From Sphingomonas sp. SORGH_AS_0879 (GTDB taxonomy: Bacteria > Pseudomonadota > Alphaproteobacteria > Sphingomonadales > Sphingomonadaceae), in contig NZ_JAUTBJ010000002.1 in NCBI RefSeq assembly GCF_030819175.1, positions 4,148,978-4,212,977 on the forward strand: a stretch of DNA of 64,000 nt, written 5' to 3'. Position numbers and translations under genes: made by a program. Of this stretch, positions 20,001 to 30,500 are shown one piece after another (within the stretch, counting starts at the first letter, position 1; every line of letters starts with the position of its first letter). The notes below the pieces were generated by a model. The model was given only the letters and a program-made list of their open reading frames with translations, was not told the origin of the DNA and did not search any database.

Positions 20001-21524
20001 CGTCATGTCCTGGTTCGACTGCAACAGGCTGCCCGCGCCGAGATCCAGGCCGGTGCCCGCATAGGTCAGGCCGGTATTGCCGACCACCTGCCCGCCCTCT
20101 TGAACCGTCAACGTCGTCGCGTCGAGCGACAGCAGTCCGGCGGCATAGACGCCCCCGCCCTGGTCGAGCACACCGCCCAGCGTGACGCTGCCCCCCTTCA
20201 ACGACACATTGCCGTTGTTCGACAGGATGGCGCCGGTCGAGATCAGCCCCCCGCCGCTGGTCAGGGTGACGCTGCCGACCGGGCTTGCCGCCCCCACCGT
20301 ACCGCCCGCGATGACCCCGCTATTCGTCAACGCGCCGGTCGCCGAAAGGCGAATCGCCCCCTTCGTCTCCACCGTCGCCCCGCGCAGGACGACGAAATTA
20401 CCGCCATTGGCCTCGAATTTCAGGTCGGTGCCGTTCAGCCCGGCAGTCGCCCCGCGCAGCGTGATCCCCCCGGCGATCGTCGCGGTGGCGCCGCCGCCTG
20501 CCTGCAGGTTGGCGCTATCCATGCCGGAGGCGGTGATGTCGAGGAGGCCGTCCGTCGCGACACTGCCTTCGTTGAAGAACATTCCCCCCGCATCGATGGT
20601 CGCCTTGCCCAAGGTGCTGAACGCCCGGATCGCGCCCGATGGATCGACACCGATATGGACGCGGCCTCCAGCATTCAGCGTGGCATCGCCGTTCGCGCCG
20701 ATCATCCCCAGCGCTTCGATCGCGCCGCTGCTCGACAGCCGAACCATGCCGTCGCTGCCGGTGCCGTAGGCGCTGAGGCGCGTGCCCTCAGCAAGCGTCA
20801 GGTCGCCACCGGTCGCGGATACGGTGACGTTCCGCCCTTCCACGCCGCCGTTCAGCGTCAGCGCGCCGCCCGTCGAACGGATCGCGACTTGGCCCACGCC
20901 GACGACGTTGCCGCCGATCGTGCCGCTGCCGACCGCCAGATCCATGTCGCCCATGACGGAGAAACCGCCATTCCCGGTCACGCTCGACGCGGTCGCGTTC
21001 AGCACGCCGGTCGACAGGATTGACCCGCCTTGGGTGAAGTCGCCCCCTACGGTCAGGGTCAGGCTGCCGACGCTGGTCACCTGCCCTTCCGAAGAGGAAG
21101 TCCCGGCCTGGAGCGTGCCACTCGCCCCGAGCATCAGCGCACCCGTGGTGCGGATGGACAGAGCGTCCGTGGCGCCCATCATGCCCGCGACTGTCGCACT
21201 CCCCGCCGACATCAGGTTTAGCGTCCGCGCCGTCACTTGGCCGCCGGTCGCGAGATCGATACCGCCTCCGTTGCTGGTCAGCGTCACCGCAGCGTTGCCC
21301 CGCAGCGCTCCGCCCAGCGCCAAATCGCGCCCGGTCAGTTCGAGCTTGCCGACCGCATCGCTGGTGCCGCCATGGCTGAGCGTGCCGGTAGCGCCGAGCG
21401 TCAGCGCGCCATTGGTGGCGAGCGCCGCATTCTGGACCAGCGCCCCGCCGCTCGTGATCGCCAGCCCGGTCAGCCCGGTCATCGTACCGCCCAGCGTCAC
21501 GTCACCCCGAACGGCGGCGGTCAT
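11043..21524 (-). CDS. TpsA/CdiA-like exoprotein, C-terminal part after a frameshift, with nuclease tip
   Basis: This is the downstream 3,493 codons of the giant exoprotein. Its ATG (21,524) overlaps the stop of the upstream part as ATGA, but there is no signal peptide or TPS domain here, so it is not an independent exoprotein. Adding one G to the G5 run at 21,528-21,532 fuses the two into about 6,722 residues. The layout is: beta-helix repeats; an AT-rich patch near 17,300-17,700; a Ser/Gly/Thr-rich linker (about 16,240-17,080); FHA-type repeats (for example SHDETVLGSEIRGRDVSIVA); the pre-toxin region; and a tip carrying DIDHAIDLQLGGSDTLSNMW and NRSLGAQIQQQIK, a His-Me/HNH-like nuclease pattern. 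A DUF1851 immunity gene follows. The 3' 2.7 kb is copied in the orphan cassettes. Confidence 0.85.
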   Translation of the reverse strand: MTAAVRGDVTLGGTMTGLTGLAITSGGALVQNAALATNGALTLGATGTLSHGGTSDAVGKLELTGRDLALGGALRGNAAVTLTSNGGGIDLATGGQVTARTLNLMSAGSATVAGMMGATDALSIRTTGALMLGASGTLQAGTSSSEGQVTSVGSLTLTVGGDFTQGGSILSTGVLNATASSVTGNGGFSVMGDMDLAVGSGTIGGNVVGVGQVAIRSTGGALTLNGGVEGRNVTVSATGGDLTLAEGTRLSAYGTGSDGMVRLSSSGAIEALGMIGANGDATLNAGGRVHIGVDPSGAIRAFSTLGKATIDAGGMFFNEGSVATDGLLDITASGMDSANLQAGGGATATIAGGITLRGATAGLNGTDLKFEANGGNFVVLRGATVETKGAIRLSATGALTNSGVIAGGTVGAASPVGSVTLTSGGGLISTGAILSNNGNVSLKGGSVTLGGVLDQGGGVYAAGLLSLDATTLTVQEGGQVVGNTGLTYAGTGLDLGAGSLLQSNQDMTVTLGGVSAPGSYGSAGSLVALGDVSLTVTGGAISNRQGAGIFAGGSGPTARGGAITLRAGTITNAGSIVATASASKVGGGASLTAATIDTSGLLHADGILGVSTDSLTIGGGVETAQGIDWSIPALSITGSGSLKSLGGIILSGATFTHAGRLAAGGDLKITTSGDLTSNGTLSSIGAASLSSATRLTLGATSETRAGEEQAVPAIGTGTISLRAGTVVSLGALSATGSLAITGDSVTIGGSSVANGDVTMASHSGAAPSLTIAAGGTLTSHLGDVRLGTLSAIDLGGSLTASKGSIGFTTGRTAIATGGRLVAGRDVEITTTGGGTLSVEGYLAASNDVILKDGILSIASGGIVEANRDVSFTTSDASSGTRVVSINGTGHDLSGTLVSAMLSGKIGGGRNVSLTMPGALVAQGSSQIVAANDMNLTAGYLLIGSRYIDDVSARGVVAGHNLSIVNDMRLVSGSVRERGLLLDGSVQAVNDLTVQVSGAVSSTTASQFVAGKSLSLTGAGLDLSGFNSGQDAIGMTAQAADGIKLGGKTASDGRVAISGQSVTIAATGSITTHGGGGNPVAIGRDIGDLANIAIKTSGALTNQGSVWSDGVVFLKSSSGDIVNNATGANGGITAKSIVSQTDAGNFLNTAGAFKADDVALFLGGDFNNRGSFTPSGNYRISAANISNTGTIATSGNLTLEAVGALYNVGTIYSGKGLTLTAGGALTNDYSSETQRKGLIFAQGDIDVTAHDVKNQSATIQSLGGSIAIRLTGGDLVNTVKKLVLAESSIGVVNYTSQNGRVKYPASYFIIENYAKIFRGGLAVKIPTSTYPENLQKGRNCLLSSETLSGFQNCVQLNFYNTTLNYEIFEPASKSGDTALSENTGSSYISSANDVSIYAVNGNVVNQNSSILAGGKIAIDTTGSVKNVSDLLVENGVNKVIPSAPTLIQAGGAITIEAGNFSNIAKNLVGTDTFTGSQVVPNQSPTSNSQTTPGTGSTGINASASASNPGTASTGSVSTDGSAASGAGGAPTMTARAQGNASSGRWSGNAYSDADSVTRGGGRFSASVDGAAASGGVQLGATADAGPNGQAIGSAGGGVNGATAMNLGSDTVTGRAADGGSATSVASTVRAAGTSRASLSGAARNRSAFDVEVDSYSNGGNGSPSLQGGGSIAPGTVSGSGSSLSNVSQQGGAASGVTTSAIGSNPAATLSGGASGGPGSVSGLDGLAPHAVSGQGSATFLDGASPDGGAVGNVAWSGSPGGSVSPSGALSGTGFSSVQPGASAILPALVAGFDRAGVPSIGSIGYGTFLGGFLASFNLTGNTPSLFTYSANPNSAYLFSTISALSSEAKLYDSAWFFDRVSPDRATTYTRLGDGFMEAMLVSREVQARTGQAQLSSYGSVLDQYQGLLKSAEVQGSKLGLQLGIALTAEQVAALTEPMVWYVKSNVAGRDVLVPVVYLTAADPKAITGGALIGGSDVAIVSSDGITNSGTIQARNIVALAAQGGDLVNAQGATISGGSVVASAARDIVLAGGSTIQSAAGLVMRAGRDITTETVSSTSQSATASYQDSRHWANSATTTERITGATIAAGGDLSMRAGNDITLNAATLSAGGAAQLAAARNLSLDGTSATTTTTESGRTGKYTGYNVTTTTTRFTGTSLTAAGPISLAAGADLSITGSTIRTTDASDGGISLYGGQGISIVSALETATLSRAERTGKKSNTTTSATSTTNLFSDVEAAGDLTIVSPGAVRIAGASVVGQGALAVDVGSLTLTGVVDTVDSTVGTYSKKSGLFSSTVRRTTTTSHDETAIASTLSGDSAVVTAGGAVTITGANLVAATGLDLSATGPVTIGALATTDSESSQSSVKKSGFSLGGGGLFLGVAKTNVARTVTDLAHAGSVVGTSAGDSSIVSGGALSISGSKVAAANDLFLQGSSVSIANVLDARDTTQTTKSSSIGVSIGVQSPLLQSVGNLVDMAKIATGTGNARVAAVAGLAGGMAAVNTVDAGKDLAQTLSKGSGDLGVTVSATFGMSKSRATDRSHDETVLGSEIRGRDVSIVATGMGGAGTIAVRGSEVAAARDLTLAATGPITLASATETDGRSGSAKSSGFSLGVSADLGLSKGGLGLSGPKATVSLSSSKSSYDGTEVTHVETLLDAGGTARLTTPGALSLEGALVSGDRVRVDAGSLSIASLQDTASYRSKSSSGSLGASVGLAPGGQVSVSGHVSQGRQTGDFASVGEQSGLYAGDGGFAIRVGGDTVLRGAVIASTAEASSNSLVTGTLEAQDIANREQWSADQVSMGGGIGGIGMDRGGAATATGGTALPGVSVAGVGTVTATPPMALSAGGSQSGTTRSAIGAGTIEVTGDAASRSVAATISRDTGAANDGALIRQFTNATRAEVAQGFQAAQVLVTETSAFFASRAREEDRLKAQAEEARQRGNTDEADRYTNQAEKLHEAYGPGSTARLVATAVSGAAGGDATGSLSGLVQASAVNVLQGLATQQVKALADELGGSTAENSAARAALQAVVGCAGQAAGGTGDCSAGAMGAASAVVLNQLLKSGPTPSTDKDGQPLSQSAGQARDALVSTLVAAVASGAGLDAASATVAARIETQNNATVTPLGRYGPDNKPGLPVADVYEHDPAFRAAVKALGGLEAYEAVTKCVRAGPFCPTTPAQQAALTAYSQGSDRLEGQARIDAWLCSGETPLLCGVQAVNAFNQTPLGVRLVGTQQAIGGGLQMVTGGGMAIGGLAICAESLGAGCGLGALGAMNFGMGLDNARSGVGAVWDGTPKGTLGGSVISAIPGVSPDTAEAIYGQANLAVGLVTSGVTIGRGSVPAVTTTQAAVEAALPKGVPSTSEIVLGKSSAVPTVQEILARSAPVAAEGVGTDLALTYKPGWSVAQRTEADLKVQILTEGDTVVSQATRSGTSAASRYRSAGNQIAAGSDIDHAIDLQLGGSDTLSNMWPLNSSVNRSLGAQIQQQIKNLPPGTVINRVTIGER

Positions 21525-24500
21525 CGTCCCCCGCCCACCTTGGCACTGCCCGTCGTCGCCAGCGTCGCCGTGTCCAGCGACAGATTGCCCAACCCTGTGA
21601 GCGTTCCGCCAAGCGCCAGCCCTTGCGCGACAAGCGTCGTACGACCGGTCGCACTGACGGCGGCATTCAGGTCGAGCGCCCCGCCGGCCGTCACCTCCAA
21701 GTCGCCGAGGCTGGTCATCCTGCCCTGATCGTCGACCCGGCCCGCCGATAGCGTCCCGCCCAGGCCTACGCCCCCCTGGCTGGCGATGGTCAGGTTCTTG
21801 CCCGCCTGGATGGTGCCGTTCCCCGTCAGCACCGTCGCGGATAGCGTCAGTCCGTCGAGCGCCTGAAGCGTGGAGGTGCCCCCCAACACCATCGCACCCC
21901 CGGCAAGGCCGAGGCCCGCACCGCTCGCCAATCGGCCCGACAGGTTGGTCACGCTCGCGGAGGCCGTCACCTCGCCCAGTGCCGTGGCCGAGCCGGTCAG
22001 CGTCAGGCCGCTCGCGGCGATCAGGTCGAGCGCGGCGTTGCCCGCGAGCGAGCCGCCCAGCGTCACCGCATCGCCCTTCACCCGCGCCGCGCCGATCGCG
22101 ACGATCCGGCTGCTCGCGGCGGTCAGGAGATCGCCCTGCGCCTCAAGCTTCAGCATACCGCCCGACTGGATATCGGCGGTGCTGGCGAGCGACAGTAAAC
22201 TGTCTGCGGTGGCGGTGAGATTCCCCTCGGCAAGCAGCTTGCCCGCCAGTGAGGTCGCCCCCCGGCTTTGCAGCGTCAGCGCCGCCTTGCTCTCGATATC
22301 GCTGGCCTCGCCAAGGGTAAGGGTGCGACCCGAAACCGACAGCCCGCCGACGCCGACCGTCCGACCGTCCAGCGTGATGTCGCGCGCCTCGATCGCAACC
22401 GAACCACCCGAGACCGTGCCGCTCGCGACATAGTCGAGCCCGGTGTGGATGCGCAGGTCGGTGCTGGCGGACAGCGTGCCCCGGTGGTCGAACGCTCCGC
22501 CGACCGTCATCGTCAGCGCGCCGGCATTGGACGCGACGATGCCCCGATTGACCAGATCGCCCTGAGTCGTGACACCGACCGCACCGGCGGCGGCCATGCT
22601 GCCCAACAGACCCAACGTCACCTCGCTGCTCTGGGCGATCAGCGTGGTATCGCTCCAAGCACCGCCCTGAACCGACAGGAGGTGGTCGGCCAACAGCGAC
22701 AGCGCGCCCTTGGCCGCGACCGTACCGTTGATCTGGACATTGGCCGCCCGAAGCGCGACCTCGCCGTTCGATGCCAGCGACCCATAGGTCATCGACGAAC
22801 CCAGCGACGGCAGGGTCATCGCGATCGCACCGACCGTCCCGCCCGAGCCGGACCCGCCGCCCGAGGATGATGTTCCGCCCCCGCCGGAGCCCGAACCGCC
22901 CCCCGTCCCGCTGGAATTGGAACTGGAGCCCGAGCCGCTGCCGCTCGACCCGCCCGCTGACGCCGGGGTCGCTTCGCCGATCCGCAGCCAGGCGACCGCG
23001 TTCAACGCCACGTCCTTGACCGCCTGGATCGTGCCGGTCAGGTCGAGGTCCGACGAAGAGGCCGTGATGGACACCGCGTCGTTGGCCAATATCCGGCCGG
23101 GGATCGACACGGCGGTCGCGTTCAGGGTCAGCGCGCCGCCGCTGGCCAGCGTCCCGTCGACCCTCGCCGCGCCCCCGATGTCGAATCGCGTCGGCCCGCT
23201 CGCCTGCGTCCGCCCCCCGAGCGTCAACCCGCCCCCGACGCTGAATGCCAGTGCTGCGTCGCTCTGCAGCGTCCCCAATGCGGAGATGGTACCCGCCGAA
23301 AGCGTCATGCCGGTCTTGGCATGGGTGGTCGACGCCGCCGCGAGGGCCGCGTCGCCGCCGACCGTCAGGCTCATCGCGCCTTGCGACGTGATCGCCGCCG
23401 ACGACCGCAGGCTTGCGGCACCGATCGTGGCGTTGCTGCCTGCGTAAAGCGTGCCCGACAGGCTGGCCGCCCCGTCGATCCGGAGGTCGAGATCGCCACC
23501 GGCTTGTAGCAGTCCGCTCGACACGCCGTCCCCGCCGACCGCGACGGTCAGAGCAGTTTCGGCGGCGATCTGGCCGCTATTGGCGAATCCACCGCTGGTC
23601 GAAACCGACAGCGCCTTGTCGCTGGCGATCAACCCCGCATTGTCGAGTTGGGCGAGGGTTAACGCGAAGCCCTCCCCGCTTTGCAGAACCCCAGCGCTAT
23701 CCAGGCTCAGATCGCCGAGCCGCGCATCGATTCCCTTCAGGCCGGAGGCGGTACCCAACAGGGTCATCGTCGTACCGTCGAGATACAGCACATCGTTGGT
23801 GATGGCCTTGCCCGACAGGGTCAGCATCGGCGCGGCGAGCCGAAGCGCGCCGCTCGATTGCAGGATACCCGTCGAGGTCAACGCGCTGGTCGCATCGAGC
23901 GCCAGCTCGTCATTGCCGGTCACACTGCCGCTATTGCGGATCGCCGCCCCGGACAGGTCGATCCGGCCGATCGCCGCCAGCGTCCCCGTCTGGTCGAGCG
24001 TCGTACCCGCCGTCAACGCGAAGCGATCATTGCCGCTCGCCACCGCTCCTTGCGTCAGTGCACCGTCGCTATGGATGCCGGCACGGCCCATCGCGACGAT
24101 CCTGCCCAGCGTCGCGAAACCCTGCGTCCCCACGATATCGAGCGTGCCGCCCGACTGGATGTCCGATGTCTGGTTGAAGCCGATCGCATCGCTGCGGATC
24201 GTGAGGCCGGTACCGGTGCCCCCAGCGACCGCACCATAGCTCTTGCCCGACAAGGTCAGGGCCGCGCCCTCCAGTGTCAGATTCCTCCCCGCCTGGACCG
24301 TACCGGCCTGGATGATGTCGGCATTTGCCGACAGGGCCAGATCGGCGCTGGCCGCCATCGTGCCATCATTGGCGATCGAATCCGCCAAGGCCTGGATCGA
24401 GGCGGCATCCAGCGTGCCGCGATGATCGAACGCGCCGGACGCGATCAGTGCGAAGGCTTTGGTGGTCAGCAATTGACCGGTCGAACCCGTCGACAAGGCG

Positions 24501-27500
24501 GCGGCATCCAGCGTCAGATTTCCACCCGCCGACAGCGTACCGTCGATCCCCACCGCGCCCGTCATCGCGACGGTGCCGTCCGCAGCCGTCAGCACCTTGC
24601 CCGTGAGGCTCAGGGTTTCGCCACTGAGCGAGAGATTGCCGATCGCCTGCACCGTTCCGGGCACGACGATGGCGCGTCCGGTCACGCCGACCATGCCGTT
24701 GCCGCCGACCTGCCCCGCCAGCGACACGGATCCAGCCGCCGTCAGCCCGATCGCGCCGTTCGCCTGGATTTGGGAGGACGCACTGGTGCCGAGATCGCCC
24801 TGGGACTCGACCGAGAGCGTCCCGCCCGCCTGCAACCCGCCGCCGATGGTCAGGCCAGCGGCGTTGACCGTGAGTGCCTTGGCCGCGGACATCGTCCCAC
24901 CGATCACGGCCTGCCCCCCGATCCCCAGGGTCAGATTGCCGTCCGCAACCCAGCTACCGTCGAGCCGCGCGTCCCCCGCCAAGGTCATGGCAAGATCGCT
25001 GCCCGACTGGATCCCGCCGGTGACGTTGATGTTCGTCGCCCGGAGCGACACGCCCGCGCCGCCCAGCACCATACCCGCCAGGTCGAGCGTCGGGGCCGTC
25101 AATGTGGCGATGCCGTTGGTCTGGAACGCGCCGCCCGAGGCGATCGTGAAACTGTCGGTCGCCATTCCCGTGGCGGAGATCAGCCCGGTGGCCGTTCCGC
25201 CGACGACCACCTGGCGTCCGGAAACCGTCAGATCGCCGTTCGCGCTCAGGGTTCCGGTCAGGTCGACCACATCGCCGCTAACGGCAGCATAGCTAGTCGA
25301 CCGGATCTTCCCGCCCAGCTTTTGCGCGTTCCGAGCGACCAGGGTGACGCCGTCGCCTGCAATGTCGCCACCCACCATCTGGCGAAACGACAAGCCGTCG
25401 AGCCGCAGCGCACCCGTTGCGGCGATCGCCGCGCTCCCGGCGTCGAGCAGACCACTTGCACGGATGGAAAGGGCATCATTCGACCCCAACCGCCCCACCA
25501 GCGTTGCCACGCCGCCGCTCGTCACGCCAACCGGACCGTTCGCCAGAAGCTGCGCATTCTGGTCCATGGCCAGATTACCGACGGTCGACAGCGACACCGC
25601 ACCCTCAGCCTGGACCACCCCGCCCAGCGACAGACTGCCCGCCTCGAAGGTCAGGGCCTTGGCCACCGCCAGCATACCCGTGAGCGTGGTGTCCCCCACG
25701 ACCGACAGGGCCGCATCGCCCTTGCTCGTCCAGCTTCCGCCCAGCGTCGCATCGCCCGACACGATGGCGGTCAGCGTCCCCCCCGATTGGACGGTGCCGT
25801 TACCGGTCAATCCACTCGCCTGTAGCGAAACCCCACCCACGCCCAGGATCGTCCCGGCATGGTCGAAGGCCGACGACGACAGGGTGGCGACGCCGTTGGT
25901 CTCGACCGTGCCGCCGGCCCGGATCGTCAGGCTTTCGCCCGCCGTCACGCCAACCGCGCCAAGCCCTGTCGCCGTGCCCGACACGACAAGCCGACGCGCG
26001 GAAAGACCAAGAACGCCACCCGCCCCGACCGTGCCCGAAAGGTCGATCCCGTCCCCCGTCAGCGATGCATCGCCGGTGGCGCTGATCGTGCCGCCCTGCC
26101 CCTGAAGCAGCGACAGGCCGCTTAGACCCAGCGCTCCTCCAGCAGTGATCGTCGCTGCCCCCAGGTCGAGCGCCCCGGCGGCGCGGATCGTCAGCGCATC
26201 GTTCGTGCCGACCTGTCCCGCCAGCGACACCGCTCCACCCGAAGTCAGGTCGACCGCGCCATTGGCGAGGATCTTGGCCGCCATGCCGCTCGACAGATCA
26301 CCCGCCGCATCCAGCGACAGCGTCGTCCCCGCCTCGACATCGCCATCGACCGTGACCCTGGCCGCTCTGACCGTCAGCGCCTTGCCGGTCAGCAGGCCAC
26401 TCGACAAAGCGAGATCGCTGATAACCGTCAGGCGCGTATCGCCGCTCGCCGTCCACTGCCCACCGATCGATCCCGTACCGGCAAGCGTCGCGCTCAGGTC
26501 TCCACCCGACCGGACGAGGCCGCTCCCGCTCAGGTCGGTCGCGACGACCGACACGCTGGTTCCGCCAAGCAGCGTCCCCGCAAGGACCAAACTCGGTGCA
26601 CCGATGGTCGCCAACCCGTTGGTCTGCACCGCCCCGCCGGGCATGATCGACAGACTCTCGCTCGCACGGGCGGATACCGCCCCGAGCCCGGTCGCCATCC
26701 CCGACACCGACAAGACGCGCCCCGACAGCGTCAGGGCACCATCCGCCTCGACGATACCCGGCATGTCGATCGTATCGGCTTGCAGCACGGCATTGCCGGA
26801 CGAACGAACCGCGCCTGCCAGCACCTGTCCGGCGGTCGTGGTCAGGGTCATCCCCGCACCGGATATCTGCCCGCCCTGGCCCTGGTGCAGAGACGCTCCG
26901 TTCAGGTCGAGCGCATGGGTCGCGGTGAGGATTGCATTCCCCGCCTCCAGCGCCCCGGCCGCACGGATGGTCAGCGTATCGTTCGCACCGACCTGACCCG
27001 CCAGGGCGATCGCCCCAGCCGCGCGGATATCGACCGCGCCATTCGCCAGCAGCCTGGCACCCCCGGATGTGGTCAGCGCGCCCAGGCTCGTCAGCGACGC
27101 TATACCGCCCGCCTCCACCGAACCGTCGATGGCGACCGTGCCCGCCTGCAAGTGAAAGGTTTTGGCCGCTAGGATCGTGCCACTGACCGATCCGGTCCCC
27201 CCAACACCGAAGGTCGCATTGCCGGCCGCCGACCAGCCACCCCCCAGCGCCGCGTCACCGGCCACGGTGGCGTTCAAGTGGCCACCCGACTGCACCACGC
27301 CGCTCGCGTTCAGGCTCGTCGCTTGGAGTGCCACCCCCGCACCGCCCAGCACCGTGCCCGCCAAGTCGAGGATCGGCGCGGTCAGTGTGGCAATGCCGTT
27401 GGTCTGGAAAGCGCCGCCCGAGGCGATCGCGAATCCCTCGGTCGCCGTCCCCGCAGCGGCGGCCAGCCCGGTTGCCGTTCCGCTGACGACCAACCGGCGT

Positions 27501-30500
27501 CCGGCGATGGTCAGATTGCCGTTTGCGCTCAGCGTCCCGGTCAGGTCGACGACATCGCCGCTGAGCGTCGCATCCCCGGTGGAACGGACCGTGCCGCCCA
27601 GCTTTTGCCCGTTCTGCGCGACAAGTGTGACGCCGTTCCCAGCGATGTCGCCACCCACCGCCTGGGCAAGCGACAAGCCTTCGAGCCGCAGCAGGCCCGT
27701 TGCGGCGATCGCTGCGCTCCCGGCGTCGAGCAGACCATTTGCACGGATGGAAAGGGCATCATTCGACCCCAAGCGTCCCGCCAGCGTCGCCACGCCGCCC
27801 GTCACACCAACCGCGCCGTTCGCCAGGAGCTGTGCATTCTCGCCCAAGACCAGATTGCCGATGGTCGACAGCGACAACGCACCCTCGGCCTGGACCACCC
27901 CGCCCAGCGACAGGCTACCCGCCTCGAAGGTCAGGGCCTTGGCCACCACAAGCGCGCCCGTGAACGTGGCGTCCCCCACGACCGACAGGGTCGCATCGCC
28001 CTTGCTCGTCCAGCTTCCACCCAGCGTCGCATCGCCCGACACGACGGCGGTCAGCGTCGCCCCGGATTGGACCGCGCCGTTACCGGTCAACCCACTCGCC
28101 CGCAGCGAAACCCCACTCACGCCCAGGACCGTCCCGGCATGGTCGAAGGCCGACGACGCCAGGGTGGCAACGCCGTTGGTCTCGACCGTACCGCCCGCCC
28201 GGATCGTTAGGCTCTCCCCGGCCGTCACGCCGACCGCGCCAAGCCCGGACGCCGTGCCCGACACGACAAGCCGACGCGCGGAAAGATCGAGCGCGCCGCT
28301 CGCCCCGACCGTGCCCGAAAGGTCGATCCCGTCCCCCGTCAGCGATGCATCGCCGGTGGCGCCGATAGCGCCGCCCAGCATCTGCCCGGCGGTCGTGGTC
28401 AAAGTCACGCCCGCGCCGGATATCCGGCCACCCTGCCCCTGAGTCAGCGACAAGCCGCTCAGGTCCAGCGCCCCCGTCGCGGTGATGGCCGCTGTCCCTA
28501 CATCGAGCGATCCGGCGGCGCGGATCGTCAGCGAATCGTTCGTGCCGACCTGTCCGGCCAACGACACAGCGCCGTCCGAAATCAGGCCGATCGCGCCATT
28601 GGCGAGAATCTTGGCGGACGCACCGCTCGACAGATTGCCCACCGCATCCAGCGACAGAGTCGTTCCCGCCTCGACATCGCCATTGATCGTCACGCTGGCC
28701 GCGCCGACCGTCAGCACCTTGCCGGTCAGCAGTCTACCCGACAAAGCGAGGTCGCCGACAACCGTCAGTCGCGTATCGCCGCTCGCCGTCCACTGCCCGC
28801 CGATCGATCCCGTCCCGGCAAGCGTCGCGCTCAGGTCGCCGCCTGACCGGACAAGACCGTTGCCGGTCAGGCCGTTCGCGACGACCGACACCCCGCTCCC
28901 GCCGAGCAGCGTCCCCGCAAGGGCCAAGGTCGGCGCATCGATGGTCGCCAACCCATTGGTTTGCACCGCCCCGCCGGTCATGATCGACAGGCTCTCGCTC
29001 GCACGGGCGGACATTGCCCCGAGCCCGGTCGCCGTCCCCGACACCAGCACTTGCCGCCCCGAAAGCGTCAGGCCGCTTTCGGCTTCAGCAATGCCCGACA
29101 GGTCAATGGCATCACCCTGCAACACGGCGTCGCCGGAGGAGCGGATCGCGCCTTCCAGCACCTGCCCGGCGGTCGTGGTCAGGGTCACCCCCGCACCGGA
29201 TATCTGCCCCCCCTGCCCGTGATGCAGGGATGCGGCGTTCAAGAGAAGTCCATGGGTCGCGGCAAGGGTCGCGTTGCCCGCGTCCAGCCCCGCCGCCGTG
29301 CGGATGGTCAGCGTGTCGTTCGCGCTGACCTGACCCGCCAGGGCGATCGCCCCAGCCGTGCGAATATCGACCGCACCATTCGCCAGCAGCCTGGCACCGT
29401 CCTGGGTGATAAGCGTGCCCCGGCTTTGCAGCGAAAGCGTACCCCCCGCCTGCACCGAACCGCCGATGCCGATGGTACCCCCCTGCAAGCCGAAGCGCTT
29501 GGTCGCCAGCATTGCGCCGCTGACCGATGCCGCGCCGCCGACGGTAAGCGTCGCATCGCCGTTCGCCGTCCAATTGCCGCCCAACGCCGCGTCACCGGCC
29601 ACGGTGACGTTCAAGTCGCTACCCGACTGCACCGCCCCGCTGGCATTCAAGCCCGTCGCCTGGAGCGCCAGCCCTGCGCCGCCCAACACCGTACCCGCCA
29701 GGTCGAGGGTCGGCGCGGTCAGGGTGGCAATACCATTGGTCCGGAACGCGCCGCCCGAGGCGATCGTGAAATGGTCGCTGGCCCTGGCCGTGGCAGAGGT
29801 CAGGCCGGTCGTGGGGCCACCGACAACCACTTGCCCGCCCGACAGTGTCAGGCTTCCGCTCGCGCTGAGCGTGCCCGTCAACGACTGCGCGCCGGTCGTG
29901 CCCAGCGCGATGTCCGTTGCAAACATCCGCCCCGCCGCCGCCTGGCTCAACGCACCGCCATCGATCCGTGTCACGCCCGCCGACGCCAGCGTCGCATTGC
30001 CCAGCCCGATCGCGCCCCCGGCCCCGATCGACAGCGCCCCGGTTCCGATCAACGCGCCCTGGTCGTCGAGCCCGGCATAGATGCCCTTGCCGCCATCCAG
30101 GGTGACGCCGTCCTCCGCGCGCCAGGCGACATGGCCGAGCGCTCCGGCAAAGCCCCCGCCCTGGCGGATGGACCGTCCGGTGATGTCGAGCGCGCCACCG
30201 GCATAGGTCAGATCGGACAGCGTCACCGTTCCTCGCACCGCCGTCAGCGACACGTCACCCGATGCCGTCGTAGAGCCCAGCGCGATATCGCCATCGCTGG
30301 TGATGACCAGCGGTCCGTCGATCGCGGCGACCGTCCCCCGCAGATTGATGCCCAGCCCCGCGCCCGTTCCGATCAGGCGGATGCGATTGGCGTACATGCC
30401 GCCAAGCACGGAGGAGTCGATGGCGACTCCGGTGCGCGCGGCGCCATTGTCGGCGCTTATGGCCCGACCGGCATAGTCGAAGACGCCCGCGCCGCCGGCG

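Noticed and set aside
21521..21524. ATGA overlap in tpsA as a genuine two-gene operon junction
   Set aside because: The downstream frame lacks a signal peptide and a secretion domain and continues the same beta-helix repeats, so a split single gene explains it better.
22850..22970. Gly/Ser-rich direct repeats as a possible CRISPR or tandem-repeat locus
   Set aside because: They lie in frame inside tpsA and encode a Gly/Ser linker; there are no spacers or repeat units of CRISPR type.
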